Origin: an uncultured Mediterraneibacter sp.
GTDB taxonomy: Bacteria; Bacillota; Clostridia; Lachnospirales; Lachnospiraceae
Direction: 5' to 3'
DNA: 22,918 nt
NCBI GenBank assembly: GCA_934309345.1
Contig: CAKRDD010000031.1
Location: forward strand, 1 to 22,918
Shown: positions 14,100 to 22,841 of the stretch, piece by piece
Position numbering within the stretch: the stretch's first letter is position 1
How the letters are laid out: every line of letters begins with the position of its first letter
Made by a program: the position numbers and the translations under genes
Notes under the pieces: model-generated
Seen by the model: the letters and a program-made list of their open reading frames with translations, nothing else
Databases searched by the model: none
What the model was told of the DNA's origin: nothing

Positions 14100-15584
14100 T
14101 TATCCAAGCAGTTCTCTTACCGTCTCTGCATCAAATTCAACTTTCTCCACATGGTTCACCTCAATCTGATACAGCGCATTCGCTGCGATGTGTTCTGCTG
14201 CCTGTTCCAGATCACGGATTCCTGATGTGTTGGAGTACAGTTCAATCACTTCATCGAGTGCCTCTTCTGTCATAATGCACTCTTCTGCCTTCAGACTCAT
14301 ACGTTTCAACACCTTCGGAAGTGCGAATTTAGAGAAGATCACTTTCTTCTCTTCCGGTGTATAATCCGGGATATCAATAACTGCGAAACGGGACATGAGC
14401 GGTGCGCTGATCTGATCCTTGTCGTTCGCCGTCGCGATTGGATATACACCAACGGTAGGGATCATACACTCCATGTAATTGTCTGTAAATCCAAGGTTGT
14501 CCAGTAGTGTAAGTAAAACATCTGCCGGATTTCCGTTTCCCTTTCCGGATGCCGCCTTATCCAGCTCATTAATAATGAATACCAGATTGGATTCTCCTGC
14601 CATGGAGAATGCTTCCATGATAATCCCCGGCTTTGCGTTCGAATAGATTCTTGAACTTCCTGTCAGCTGTTCCGGATCGTTAATGGAACTCATGTCCAGT
14701 GTTGTCCAAGGAAGTTTTAAGATTCTTGCAACGGCATAAGCAATCTGAGATTTACCTGTTCCTGCCGGTCCGACAAGCAGAAGTCCGTAAGCCGGAAGTG
14801 TGTGTGTACGATTAATCTGAATGATCGTCTCAATAATTCTCTGCTTTACTTTCTCCATTCCATACAGTTCTTCATCCAGAATCCTTCTCGCTTCATCCGG
14901 ATCGATTGCTTCAAAGTAATTACTCTTCCACTGAATATTCATCATAATAGAAAGTGCTCTCTGTGCGTGACGGCGCTCTTCCTGAGAAACTTCGTGAGAA
15001 CGTGCTACCGCAAGATTTCTTCTTGCCCACAGACGAATGTTATCCGGAAGTGTACGTCCTGCGCATGTCATAAAGTCTGTAATGCTCTGAATACTTGTAA
15101 GCTTCATGTCATCTCCGGACTCTTCCTGCTCGTCATCATTGATCTCTTCTTTCGGCGCATCACTTGCAAACAGACGCTCGATCATAAACTGAAGGAAGCC
15201 GTCCTCAGCAGATAATTTTGTTCCGCCTCCAAAAGCGATCTCACGGATTCTGTAAACGGCATAACCATCCGGCTTATTTTCTCCGGAAAGACGTACATTA
15301 ATGTGATTCTCTCCAAGCCATTTTAAGAGGCTGACAAAACGTGCATCCACTTTCAGGATATCTGCGCTGCATGTTCCGTCCTTTTCATCAAACTCAAATG
15401 CGGTTTGCTTATTCTGATTGGTAAACACACCGCAGGAATGATGGTTCCACTTCCGGTTCTGATTATCCAGAACAAGAATCGGACACTCCGGTGTCGCATG
15501 GTCTTCGTTGGAACAAAATGTTGTATAAGTACACTGAACTTCTTTCTTATCTTCCGGTGCACTGTTAAAGTCAAATACTGGCAT
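14100..15584 (-). CDS. Lon-like AAA+ ATPase without protease domain
   Basis: The 494-residue protein has an N-terminal region of unknown fold (1-140, six cysteines within the first 75 residues). An acidic linker follows (about 145-160), then a helical segment and a Lon-type AAA+ module from about 225. It carries LDEELYGMEKVKQRI, Walker A GPAGTGKS (272-279), Walker B FIINE (336-340), sensor 1 in ATAND (N387), an Arg finger in PLMSRF (R399) and sensor 2 SGIRDLEQ (R457). The chain ends where Lon would continue into its Ser-Lys protease, so it is probably a remodelling or unfolding ATPase. Walker B has Asn where Asp is usual; the catalytic Glu remains. The ATG at 15584 follows AGGAG by about eight bases. 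It is monocistronic, and its partner is not evident. MoxR- or Lon-related alternatives cannot be separated further. Confidence 0.85.
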   Translation of the reverse strand: MPVFDFNSAPEDKKEVQCTYTTFCSNEDHATPECPILVLDNQNRKWNHHSCGVFTNQNKQTAFEFDEKDGTCSADILKVDARFVSLLKWLGENHINVRLSGENKPDGYAVYRIREIAFGGGTKLSAEDGFLQFMIERLFASDAPKEEINDDEQEESGDDMKLTSIQSITDFMTCAGRTLPDNIRLWARRNLAVARSHEVSQEERRHAQRALSIMMNIQWKSNYFEAIDPDEARRILDEELYGMEKVKQRIIETIIQINRTHTLPAYGLLLVGPAGTGKSQIAYAVARILKLPWTTLDMSSINDPEQLTGSSRIYSNAKPGIIMEAFSMAGESNLVFIINELDKAASGKGNGNPADVLLTLLDNLGFTDNYMECMIPTVGVYPIATANDKDQISAPLMSRFAVIDIPDYTPEEKKVIFSKFALPKVLKRMSLKAEECIMTEEALDEVIELYSNTSGIRDLEQAAEHIAANALYQIEVNHVEKVEFDAETVRELLG

Positions 15585-15623
15585 ACTTTCATCTCCTCAT
15601 GTTTTGTTTTCAGAAACATTACT

Positions 15624-15632
15624 ATTCTACCA
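15624..15632 (-). promoter_or_regulatory. Candidate promoter of the AAA+ gene
   Basis: TGGTAGAAT on the minus strand is an extended -10 (core TAGAAT at 15629-15624) about 40 bases before the start codon. The -35 region (TTTTTC) is poor. Confidence 0.45.
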
Positions 15633-15689
15633 CAAACTTTTTGAAAGAAAAAGGAAGAATATTATGCATCTTCCGGGTTTATTTCTATC

Positions 15690-15707
15690 GGATATCTTAA
15701 GATATCC
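15690..15707. promoter_or_regulatory. Perfect 18-bp palindrome, possible operator
   Basis: GGATATCTTAAGATATCC is fully self-complementary. It lies in the 238-base divergent gap between the AAA+ ATPase and the zinc-ribbon membrane gene, about 60 bases upstream of the ATPase -10. A dimeric regulator site is the simplest reading; the regulator is unknown. Confidence 0.5.
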
Positions 15708-15822
15708 TAAAACTTGGCTACATTTCTTGTAACTTGTATCTTTTTATGCTACGATACTTTTCAGAAGGATCTTGTCAGCTTCTGACAATTTTCGAACTAA
15801 TTCAGGCAAAGGAGAATCTTCT

Positions 15823-16368
15823 ATGAAAATCTGTCCAAAATGTAATTCGCTCTGCGAAGACAGTGCTTCTTTCTGTCAGGAATGTGGTGCTCCACTTCCT
15901 GCTCCTAATGATAATGCTCATACACAGGAGAATCAAACGCAGCAGGAAAGCCAGTTCCAGCAGAATGCATATTACCAGAATGCATACCAGAACAACTATG
16001 ATCAGAACAATTATTACCGGAATGGGGCAACTGCAGGCATTATGCCGCGTAATCTTGTACTTGCAATTGTTTTTTCTTTTCTCACCTGCGGCATCTACAG
16101 TATTTACTGGATGATCAAGCTGAATGATGAGGTGAATCAGCTGGCCGGAGAGCCACAGGCAACAAGCGGAGGCATGGTATTCCTGTTTTCTTTGATCACC
16201 TGCGGAATCTATGGTATTTACTGGGCTTATAAGATGGGCGAACGCTGTGACCGTATCAGAGGAATACAGGGGAATTCTTCTATTCTCTATCTGGTTCTCT
16301 CGATTTTGGGATTAGACATTGTATATTTCTGCTTACTGCAGGATATGATCAACAAAGAAGTGTCTTAA
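15823..16368 (+). CDS. Zinc-ribbon DUF4234 membrane protein
   Basis: The 181-residue product starts at an ATG eight bases after AAAGGAG; an upstream in-frame ATG at 15772 has no such site. An N-terminal zinc ribbon (CPKC near residue 4, CQEC near 18) is followed by a Gln/Asn/Tyr-rich spacer (about 33-66). Three membrane segments come next (about 74-97, 116-139, 151-171), in which LTCGIYSIYW and ITCGIYGIYW are internal duplicates typical of DUF4234. The biochemical role of the family is not known to me. It is transcribed alone, divergent from the AAA+ gene, and closed by a strong hairpin. Confidence 0.88.
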   Translation: MKICPKCNSLCEDSASFCQECGAPLPAPNDNAHTQENQTQQESQFQQNAYYQNAYQNNYDQNNYYRNGATAGIMPRNLVLAIVFSFLTCGIYSIYWMIKLNDEVNQLAGEPQATSGGMVFLFSLITCGIYGIYWAYKMGERCDRIRGIQGNSSILYLVLSILGLDIVYFCLLQDMINKEVS

Positions 16369-16371
16369 TGC

Positions 16372-16425
16372 AAAGAGGATACATAGAAATTCTTGTTACA
16401 TACAAGTTTTCTATGCATCCTCTTT
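16372..16425. terminator. Long hairpin between convergent genes
   Basis: AAAGAGGAT-A-CATAGAA pairs with TTCTATG-C-ATCCTCTTT, and an inner CTTGT/ACAAG extends the structure. Only four bases separate it from the plus-strand stop. Neither strand has a long U-run after it, but A/U-rich arms at the base could serve both directions. Confidence 0.7.
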
Positions 16426-16444
16426 CTTCTATATTTCTATTGCA

Positions 16445-18121
16445 TTATACATGGAAGCATCCGCCGCCAATAAATTCTCTCAAAAGTGAATTCGTTGGCA
16501 CATTGTCATTTCCGATTCCTACGAAATAATCCAGGAATTTCAACAGCCGCTTCGCTTCAACATATTCCGGGGAATCTTTGCTTACGCCAAGAAGCAAAGG
16601 CTCCACATACTGTTTCAACACTGCCAGTTCATAGATCAGGGAAGAGTTAAACATCACATCTGCATATTCCTGATATGGGAAAATATTCTTTTCTTCTCCT
16701 CTTCTCACGGATGGCCACATCGAGATGGTCTTCGTCGCTGATGCCCCTCTTGTTCTTGCATCCCTGACAAGTCTTCGGATCAAACGTCCGTCCGTAGACG
16801 GAATCCGGTTATGCTCATCGATATTCAGCTGTGTTAATGCACTGATATAGATCCTGAATTTCCGGTCATCACACAAATGTTCTGTCAGCTTCGGATTCAG
16901 GCAATGGATCCCTTCGATTACAAGGATATCATTTTCACCGAGTTTCTTTGGCTTTGTTTCAAAATTCCGTTTACCGGTCTTAAAGTCAAAGATCGGAAGA
17001 TAAACTTCTTTGCCTGCCAGCAGATTACTCATGTCCTCATTGAACTTTTCCACGTCGATTGCTTCAATGCATTCGAAATTGTAATTTCCATCCTCGTCTT
17101 TCGGTGTTTTCTCCCGATCCACGAAATAATTATCTACAGAAATCGGATGTGGATGAAGCCCGTTCACTCTGAGCTGAATGGATAAGCGATGAGAAAATGT
17201 TGTCTTACCGGATGAGGAAGGTCCTGCGATCAGAACAAACTTTACTCCCGGGCGATCTGCGATCTGCTTTGCGATCTCTCCGATCTTGCGCTCCTGGAAT
17301 GCCTCCTGCACAAGAACAATCTCACGCATATCATCCTGCGTGATCATGTCATTGAGTGCGCCGACGGTGTCAATCCCCTGCTGGTCTCCCCATCTCACAG
17401 ACTCACTGAGTACACGAAACAGCTTATCCTTTGGTGCAAATAAAGGTACTTTCTCTGGTTCGTCTTTCAGCGGCATCTGAAGTACGATTCCTCCCTGATA
17501 CAGATACAATGCAAAATACTTCAAATCTCCTGTATCCGGCATCATATAACCATAATAGTAGTCACGGAATTCATTCATGGCATACAGATTCACGTGGGAA
17601 CTTCTCCGATACCGGAACAATCGTTCTTTATCAAACATCCCATATCGATGGAATAATTCCACTGCCTCTTCTGTATGGATCAACTCTTTTGTGATTGGAA
17701 GTCTCTGCTGTACAAGTTCATACATGCGTTCTTCAACTTTCCATTGGAATTCCATTCCTACATGATCGATTCCTTCCACCGTACAGTAAAATCCTGCACC
17801 AAGCGAAAAATGAATCCGTACCCGCACCTGCTGCGGACACTCATGGCCAACCACATCATGTACTGCCTTAATAAAAAGAAAACAGACACTTCTCCGATAC
17901 GTGTCATACCCCGCCGTATCCTGTGTTGTAATAAATTGCAGTGTACAGTCTCTGGAAACCTGCTTTCTAAGTTCCTGCAGACGATGTCCATCCAGCATCA
18001 CAAGTGCGATCTGATGTTTATACTCTTTCTGAAAATCCTTCGCGATTTCCTGATAAGACGTCCCCTTCTCATAAAGATACTCTTTTCCGCTTATCGTAAC
18101 CTTACATTTCTGACTTTCCAA
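16445..18121 (-). CDS. TGS-domain nucleoside (uridine) kinase-like protein
   Basis: The 558-residue cytoplasmic protein has an N-terminal TGS domain (about 5-66) and a threonyl-tRNA-synthetase-like second domain (about 75-215). In that domain the HxxxH zinc motif is degenerate (AVHDVVGHECP). A uridine kinase/phosphoribulokinase domain follows from about 290, with P-loop GPSSSGKTT (300-308), VDNYFVDREKTP, LVIEGIHCLNP and RLIRRLVRDARTRG. Such proteins are common in clostridia and are annotated as uridine kinases, but the TGS part suggests an added RNA- or nucleotide-sensing role that is not established. The start is the UUG at 18121 with GGAGGTGG seven bases upstream. It lies 82 bases after the Nif3-family gene on the same strand and is probably part of that operon. 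Confidence 0.88.
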   Translation of the reverse strand: MESQKCKVTISGKEYLYEKGTSYQEIAKDFQKEYKHQIALVMLDGHRLQELRKQVSRDCTLQFITTQDTAGYDTYRRSVCFLFIKAVHDVVGHECPQQVRVRIHFSLGAGFYCTVEGIDHVGMEFQWKVEERMYELVQQRLPITKELIHTEEAVELFHRYGMFDKERLFRYRRSSHVNLYAMNEFRDYYYGYMMPDTGDLKYFALYLYQGGIVLQMPLKDEPEKVPLFAPKDKLFRVLSESVRWGDQQGIDTVGALNDMITQDDMREIVLVQEAFQERKIGEIAKQIADRPGVKFVLIAGPSSSGKTTFSHRLSIQLRVNGLHPHPISVDNYFVDREKTPKDEDGNYNFECIEAIDVEKFNEDMSNLLAGKEVYLPIFDFKTGKRNFETKPKKLGENDILVIEGIHCLNPKLTEHLCDDRKFRIYISALTQLNIDEHNRIPSTDGRLIRRLVRDARTRGASATKTISMWPSVRRGEEKNIFPYQEYADVMFNSSLIYELAVLKQYVEPLLLGVSKDSPEYVEAKRLLKFLDYFVGIGNDNVPTNSLLREFIGGGCFHV

Positions 18122-18203
18122 CTCTGAGCCACCTCCACTGTCTTTGTGAACTGCTTTCTGCCCACAGCTTCCCTGCTGAACATTATTATGCGTTCACTTC
18201 TGA

Positions 18204-18989
18204 TTATATGATCTGGAATGGATGCTCGATCGGATCTGTAAGTACATCCAGCACCGGAAGCTTCTTCTCAAAGAACTGCTTCATATCTTCAATGAAAATA
18301 TATTCTGTGCCATAATGTCCTGCATCAATCACTGCAAGCCCCTGCTCTACTGCATCGATTCCATCATGATGACCGATATCTCCTGTAACAAGAACATCTG
18401 CCCCCTTCTCAAGAGCAACTGCAATCGAGCTCTTTCCTGATCCCGGAGAAATTGCAAGACGGTGTACTTTCTTCTGCATATCTCCAAATACTTTCAGACT
18501 TCCAAGCTCAAGTCTGTGTTTCACATAGACACAGCACTCTTCCAATGTCATCTCTTTCTCCAGATTACCGATTCTTCCGATTCCTTCCGGATTCCCTTCT
18601 TCATCTGTATAGGTAACATCTAACACTTCCCCATTCTGAAGATCCATGATCCTTCCGGACAGTTCTGCCATACCAAGCACATCATAATTCGTATGCATTG
18701 CATAATAGGAAATGTCGTTCTGGATCAGCTTCACAATTCTTCTTGTAATAAAATCTTCATCCGTCACTTTCTTTACTGCTGAGAATAAAAGCGGGTGATG
18801 TGTGATCAGCATATCCGCACCTTCCTTGATCGCACGGTCGATCACAACATCTGTTGCATCCAGTGCCAGATAAATTCTGGACACCTCTTTCTCTGAACGT
18901 CCTGCAAGCAGTCCTACATTGTCAAATCCCAAAGCTGCTGTTCGCGGGAATGTTGCCTCTATTACCTGTATAATCTCTTTACACTGCAT
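18204..18989 (-). CDS. Nif3-like dinuclear metal-centre protein (YqfO family)
   Basis: The 261-residue product is of the short form, lacking the PII-like insertion of longer relatives. Metal ligands are visible: THHPLLF (H64, H65), HTNYD (D103) and DAGHYGTE (H225, E229). GDIGHHDG lies near 203-210. The family forms hexamers with two metal ions per subunit. It was once misassigned as GTP cyclohydrolase I type 2 and its true reaction is uncertain. The ATG at 18989 overlaps the end of trmK by 11 bases with AAGGG upstream, so translation is coupled. The trmK-nif3 pairing behind rpoD is conserved in Firmicutes (yqfN-yqfO in Bacillus subtilis). Confidence 0.95.
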   Translation of the reverse strand: MQCKEIIQVIEATFPRTAALGFDNVGLLAGRSEKEVSRIYLALDATDVVIDRAIKEGADMLITHHPLLFSAVKKVTDEDFITRRIVKLIQNDISYYAMHTNYDVLGMAELSGRIMDLQNGEVLDVTYTDEEGNPEGIGRIGNLEKEMTLEECCVYVKHRLELGSLKVFGDMQKKVHRLAISPGSGKSSIAVALEKGADVLVTGDIGHHDGIDAVEQGLAVIDAGHYGTEYIFIEDMKQFFEKKLPVLDVLTDPIEHPFQII

Positions 18990-19704
18990 AATATTTCATC
19001 CCTTTCTCTGCTTCTACAAGTTCCTGTTCCAATTCTTCTTTTCTCTGACGGATCCGGTCAGAATCTTTCGCTTTCAATCCTTCTAAAATACTTTGATAAA
19101 TACGTATCTCTCTTTCCAGATACTCTCTGAGTACCGGATGTTGTTTCTCCAGCAAAAGCTTTCCATATTTTAACTGAACCGTATCCCAGCACTTTATTTC
19201 TCTATCTTCGCCTGCCGTCTCAGCCACCGGTGGTCTTACCTTCATCATAGGATAATATTTTCCATCTTCACAGACCATGTCTTCTTCCAGAAATTCATAT
19301 CCCTTCTCAAGAAGAAATGCCCGCACTTTCTCAATCTCTGACTGTGGCTGAAGGATACACTCCTCAAGCTTATGCACCACTTCCTCTCCTTCTGTCAGGA
19401 TCCGAATCACAAGTCCGCCACCCATCCCTGCGATGACCGCAGACTGGACTTCTCCCGGCTGCAATGCCTGAAATCCATTGGAAAGTCTCGTCTCTATCTC
19501 TGCTTCAAGTCCATTCTCGCTGATATGTTCCTCTGCCCGCTGCAGTGGTCCTTCATTGACGTCAAGTGCAATTGCTTCTGTAATCTTCTTCTGCTGTGTC
19601 AGATAAATCGGAATATATGCATGATCCGTTCCAATGTCCGCTAATTTATAATGGGCGGTCACAAGATCTGCGACCGCCTGTAATCTTTTCGATAATTCCA
19701 TCAT
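18979..19704 (-). CDS. trmK: tRNA (adenine-22-N1)-methyltransferase
   Basis: The 241-residue SAM-dependent enzyme makes m1A22 in tRNA, acting on class II tRNAs such as Leu and Ser in Gram-positive bacteria. The Rossmann SAM motif LADIGTDHAY lies at 21-30, the acidic ribose-binding ALDVNEGPLQRAE at 46-58, and the family motif IAGMGGGLVI at 91-100. A coiled helical tail follows after about residue 175. The ATG shares one base with the rpoD stop (TAATG); GAGGGA lies about 13 bases upstream, so it is probably read by reinitiation after rpoD. A tRNA-Leu, a candidate substrate class, lies at the right edge of the window. Confidence 0.94.
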   Translation of the reverse strand: MMELSKRLQAVADLVTAHYKLADIGTDHAYIPIYLTQQKKITEAIALDVNEGPLQRAEEHISENGLEAEIETRLSNGFQALQPGEVQSAVIAGMGGGLVIRILTEGEEVVHKLEECILQPQSEIEKVRAFLLEKGYEFLEEDMVCEDGKYYPMMKVRPPVAETAGEDREIKCWDTVQLKYGKLLLEKQHPVLREYLEREIRIYQSILEGLKAKDSDRIRQRKEELEQELVEAEKGMKYYAV

Positions 19705-20825
19705 TAATCCAGATAATCCCTCAGTTTTCTGCTTCTGCTTGGGTGACGGAGCTTACGGAGTGCTTTCGCCTCGATCTGACGGATACGCTCTCTTGTTACA
19801 TCAAACTCTCGTCCAACCTCTTCAAGTGTACGTGCTCTTCCGTCATTCATTCCAAAACGAAGACGGAGGACTTTCTGCTCTCTCTCTGTCAATGTATCCA
19901 GTACTTCATCCAGCTGCTCTTTCAGAAGTGTCTGTGCAGCTGCCTCTGCCGGAACCGGTACATTATCATCCTGGATAAAGTCTCCAAGGTGGCTGTCTTC
20001 CTCTTCACCGATCGGTGTCTCGAGTGAAACCGGTTCCTGTGAAATCTTCAGGATCTCACGTACACGTTCTACCGGCATATCCATCTCCTTGGCAATCTCT
20101 TCCGGAAGCGGTTCTCTTCCCAGTTCCTGAAGAAGCTGTCTGGATACACGGATCAGCTTGTTGATCGTCTCAACCATATGAACCGGAATACGGATTGTTC
20201 TTGCCTGATCTGCAATCGCTCTTGTGATTGCCTGACGGATCCACCATGTAGCATAAGTACTGAACTTATATCCCTTGTGATAATCAAACTTCTCAACTGC
20301 TTTGATCAGACCGAGATTACCCTCCTGGATCAGATCAAGGAACAGCATGCCTCTTCCGACATATCTCTTTGCGATGCTGACTACAAGTCTTAAGTTCGCT
20401 TCTGCAAGCTCTTTCTTGGCTTCCTCATCACCTTCTTCCATTCTCTGTGCAAGCTCAATCTCACGTTCCGCACTCAGAAGAGGTACCTTACCAATCTCCT
20501 TTAAGTACATACGGACCGGATCTTCGATGCTCACACCTTCCGGAACTGACAGGTCGATATTCTCCATATCCACTTCATCTTCCTCAGATATGATAATGTC
20601 ATCCAGATCTACGTCCACCTCGTCCGGTGTATCTCCGCTAATGCGCAGTACATCAATGTTATTTGCTTCAAGGTAATCAAATACTTTCTCCATCTGCTCT
20701 GCATTGAGTTCCATATCATTGAAAAAATCATTGATCTCCTGAACATCCAGTATGCTCTTTTTCTTTTTACCAAGTGCAACCAGGTCTTTCAATCTCTCAA
20801 GAAATTTCTGTGTAATATCGTCCAT
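19704..20825 (-). CDS. rpoD: RNA polymerase primary sigma factor (sigma-70)
   Basis: The 373-residue housekeeping sigma factor recognises -35/-10 promoters. Region 1.1 is short (about 1-80) and acidic to 98. Region 1.2 is EDPVRMYLKEIGKVPLLS (101-118). Region 2 includes RLVVSIAKRYVGRGMLFLDLIQEGNLGL and FSTYATWWIRQAITRAIADQ (188-207). Region 3 follows, and region 4.2 holds the helix-turn-helix TLEEVGREFDVTRERIRQIEAKALRKLRHP (333-362). Length is typical for clostridial SigA. The ATG at 20825 has GGAAGGAAG upstream. It lies 56 bases after dnaG and overlaps trmK by one base, the classic macromolecular-synthesis operon order. Confidence 0.98.
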   Translation of the reverse strand: MDDITQKFLERLKDLVALGKKKKSILDVQEINDFFNDMELNAEQMEKVFDYLEANNIDVLRISGDTPDEVDVDLDDIIISEEDEVDMENIDLSVPEGVSIEDPVRMYLKEIGKVPLLSAEREIELAQRMEEGDEEAKKELAEANLRLVVSIAKRYVGRGMLFLDLIQEGNLGLIKAVEKFDYHKGYKFSTYATWWIRQAITRAIADQARTIRIPVHMVETINKLIRVSRQLLQELGREPLPEEIAKEMDMPVERVREILKISQEPVSLETPIGEEEDSHLGDFIQDDNVPVPAEAAAQTLLKEQLDEVLDTLTEREQKVLRLRFGMNDGRARTLEEVGREFDVTRERIRQIEAKALRKLRHPSRSRKLRDYLD

Positions 20826-20881
20826 GTGTTCTTCCTTCCTTCGCTGCGCGCATCCGCAGCCTGTCTTGTTTTATTTTATCC

Positions 20882-22660
20882 TTATTGAATTGTAATATTC
20901 AAATTTTTCAGGTTCTCCAGCTTCCGTTTTTCTTCCATCAAATGCTGTAATCCCCGCATATCTGTCGGGTCGAGATTCATTGTCTGATGCTCAATACTAT
21001 AACTCTTCACCCGCAGGATCGTCTCCTGTAAAGCCTGTTCTCTTTCTTCCTTTGTCTTCAGCTCTTTGATTCTTGTGTTAAACAAAGAGGCCGCTTCTCT
21101 GTGATCTTCTTCCTCTGTGAAATGATTCAGGATCTTCGCAGGATTCAAGGCTCCCTGCTTTCTCTGCTCATATAAAAGCTCTGCAACCGTCCGGTACAGA
21201 CTTTCTGTAAAATCACCCGGGCTTATGTATTGACTGATCTGATCAAAGAGCCTGTCATCATCGATCATCCAGGTCAACAATGCTTTCTGTGAAGTAAGGA
21301 TTCCGTCTTCTTTTTGCTTCTTCTCAGATCCCTCTGCCCGTTTCGGCCTTGCGACCGGTCTCGCCATTCCGGCATTCACAGCCATCTTTGCGACCATCTT
21401 CTCCAGACTTTCCCGGCTGACCCGGTATGCTGTTGCAACAGCTTCGATATAGTTGTTGCGCTCCAGCTCATCTTCGAATTCAAGCAGTCTCCTTGATACT
21501 TCCTTGAAGAAATCTGTCTTGCCTTCCGGAGAATTCATATCATATTGTTTCTCCAGCATCTCCAGGCTGAACATGAATCCATTACGCGCCGCATGGATCC
21601 GCTTCTCATATTCTTCTGCTCCAAGATTCTTAATGAATTCATCCGGATCTTTATATGGATCCATCCTTACAACTTTAGCAGAAATCCCGGCCTCCCGCAA
21701 AATCGGCACTGCGCGAAGTGCTGCTCTTGTACCGGCTTCATCACTGTCATAAGTCAGATAAACTTCCTGGACATAACGTTTGATCAGAGCTGCATGCCCT
21801 GCTGTCAATGCAGTCCCCAATGAAGCTACCGCGTTCGTAAATCCGGCCTGATGGAGAGAAATCACATCCATATATCCTTCACAGAGAAGAAAGTATGGCT
21901 TTCTCGATGTTCTGGCACGGTTCAGACCATAAAGATTCCGGCTCTTATCAAAAACGACTGTCTCCGGTGAATTCAGATATTTCGGTTTCCCATCTCCCAT
22001 CACACGGCCACCAAATCCAATCACACGGTTATTGACATCCATAATCGGAAACATCACACGATTCCAGAACTTGTCATACACACCCTGCCGTTCATCCGTG
22101 TTGATCAGTCCGGCCTGTCGAATCAGGTCTTCACTGTATCCCTTCTCTCTCAGATACTTATACAGATCATCACTGTATTTGTTCGAAAATCCCAGTCCAA
22201 ACGCTGTGATCGTCTCATCTGAGAGTTCGCGGTTCTTAAGATAACTGTAGGCCTGACTTCCACGTTCTGACTTCAGCTGTACGTAGAAATACTTTGCAGC
22301 CAGTTTATTCATCTCAAGAATCGTAGTCTTTAAATCTGCTTTTTCCTTCGCTTCTTTCGAGTATTCCATCTCCGGAAGTTCGATTCCTGCTCTGTCCGCA
22401 AGAAACTTCACTGCTTCTACAAAAGAAAAATTCTCATATTCCATAAGAAATGTAAAAACATTCCCTCCTGCCCCACATCCAAAGCAGTAATACATCTGCT
22501 TCTGTCTGCTCACAGAAAAAGACGGTGATTTCTCATTATGGAACGGACATAATCCAAAATAAGAACTGCCTTTCTTCTGCAGCCGGACATATCCGGAAAT
22601 CACATCTACAATATCATTCCTTGATCTTACTTCTTCTATCAGTTCTTCTGAGTAGTACAT
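20882..22660 (-). CDS. dnaG: DNA primase
   Basis: The 592-residue replication primase lays RNA primers on single-stranded DNA with the DnaB-type helicase. The N-terminal CHC2 zinc finger uses C38, H41, C59 and C62 (CPFHNEKSPSFSV... YYCFGCGAGG). The TOPRIM catalytic core includes LLCEGYMDV (E261) and YLTYDSDEAG (D305, D307). The C-terminal part after about 430 is the less conserved helicase-binding domain. Length is normal for the family. The ATG at 22660 follows GGAGG by five to six bases. It heads the dnaG-rpoD-trmK-nif3 operon. Confidence 0.98.
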   Translation of the reverse strand: MYYSEELIEEVRSRNDIVDVISGYVRLQKKGSSYFGLCPFHNEKSPSFSVSRQKQMYYCFGCGAGGNVFTFLMEYENFSFVEAVKFLADRAGIELPEMEYSKEAKEKADLKTTILEMNKLAAKYFYVQLKSERGSQAYSYLKNRELSDETITAFGLGFSNKYSDDLYKYLREKGYSEDLIRQAGLINTDERQGVYDKFWNRVMFPIMDVNNRVIGFGGRVMGDGKPKYLNSPETVVFDKSRNLYGLNRARTSRKPYFLLCEGYMDVISLHQAGFTNAVASLGTALTAGHAALIKRYVQEVYLTYDSDEAGTRAALRAVPILREAGISAKVVRMDPYKDPDEFIKNLGAEEYEKRIHAARNGFMFSLEMLEKQYDMNSPEGKTDFFKEVSRRLLEFEDELERNNYIEAVATAYRVSRESLEKMVAKMAVNAGMARPVARPKRAEGSEKKQKEDGILTSQKALLTWMIDDDRLFDQISQYISPGDFTESLYRTVAELLYEQRKQGALNPAKILNHFTEEEDHREAASLFNTRIKELKTKEEREQALQETILRVKSYSIEHQTMNLDPTDMRGLQHLMEEKRKLENLKNLNITIQ

Positions 22661-22683
22661 GAATGCCTCCGCTTAATGTTTAA

Positions 22684-22711
22684 AGAATACTCTATTATAT
22701 ATATTCGACAA
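22684..22711 (-). promoter_or_regulatory. Candidate dnaG operon promoter
   Basis: On the minus strand TTGTCG (22711-22706) and TATTCT (22689-22684) are 16 bases apart. A competing TATAAT lies at 22699-22694 without a good -35. Upstream (about 22712-22765) is a nearly pure A/G tract on this strand, which may act as an UP-like element. Confidence 0.4.
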
Positions 22712-22776
22712 AACTCTTCTCTTTCCTTTTTATTTTTTTAATTTTCTTCTTTTTTTCTTTTTCGATAGTATTTTCT

Positions 22777-22799
22777 AAGCATTTTCCTAATATACAAAA
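22777..22799. repeat. Second copy of the TATATTAGGAAA motif
   Basis: These 23 bases match 2677-2699 at 21 positions. Here the motif is single rather than palindromic and abuts the tRNA terminator, sharing part of its U-tract. It lies upstream of the dnaG promoter. Confidence 0.55.
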
Positions 22800-22831
22800 A
22801 AACCAAGAATACTTTGTTCTGTACTCTTGGT
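22796..22831 (-). terminator. Intrinsic terminator of the tRNA-Leu gene
   Basis: On the minus strand ACCAAGAGTAC pairs with GTATTCTTGGT (one G-U pair) and is followed by a run of T. It begins 11 bases after the tRNA 3' end. Confidence 0.88.
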
Positions 22832-22841
22832 CTTATCTTAC

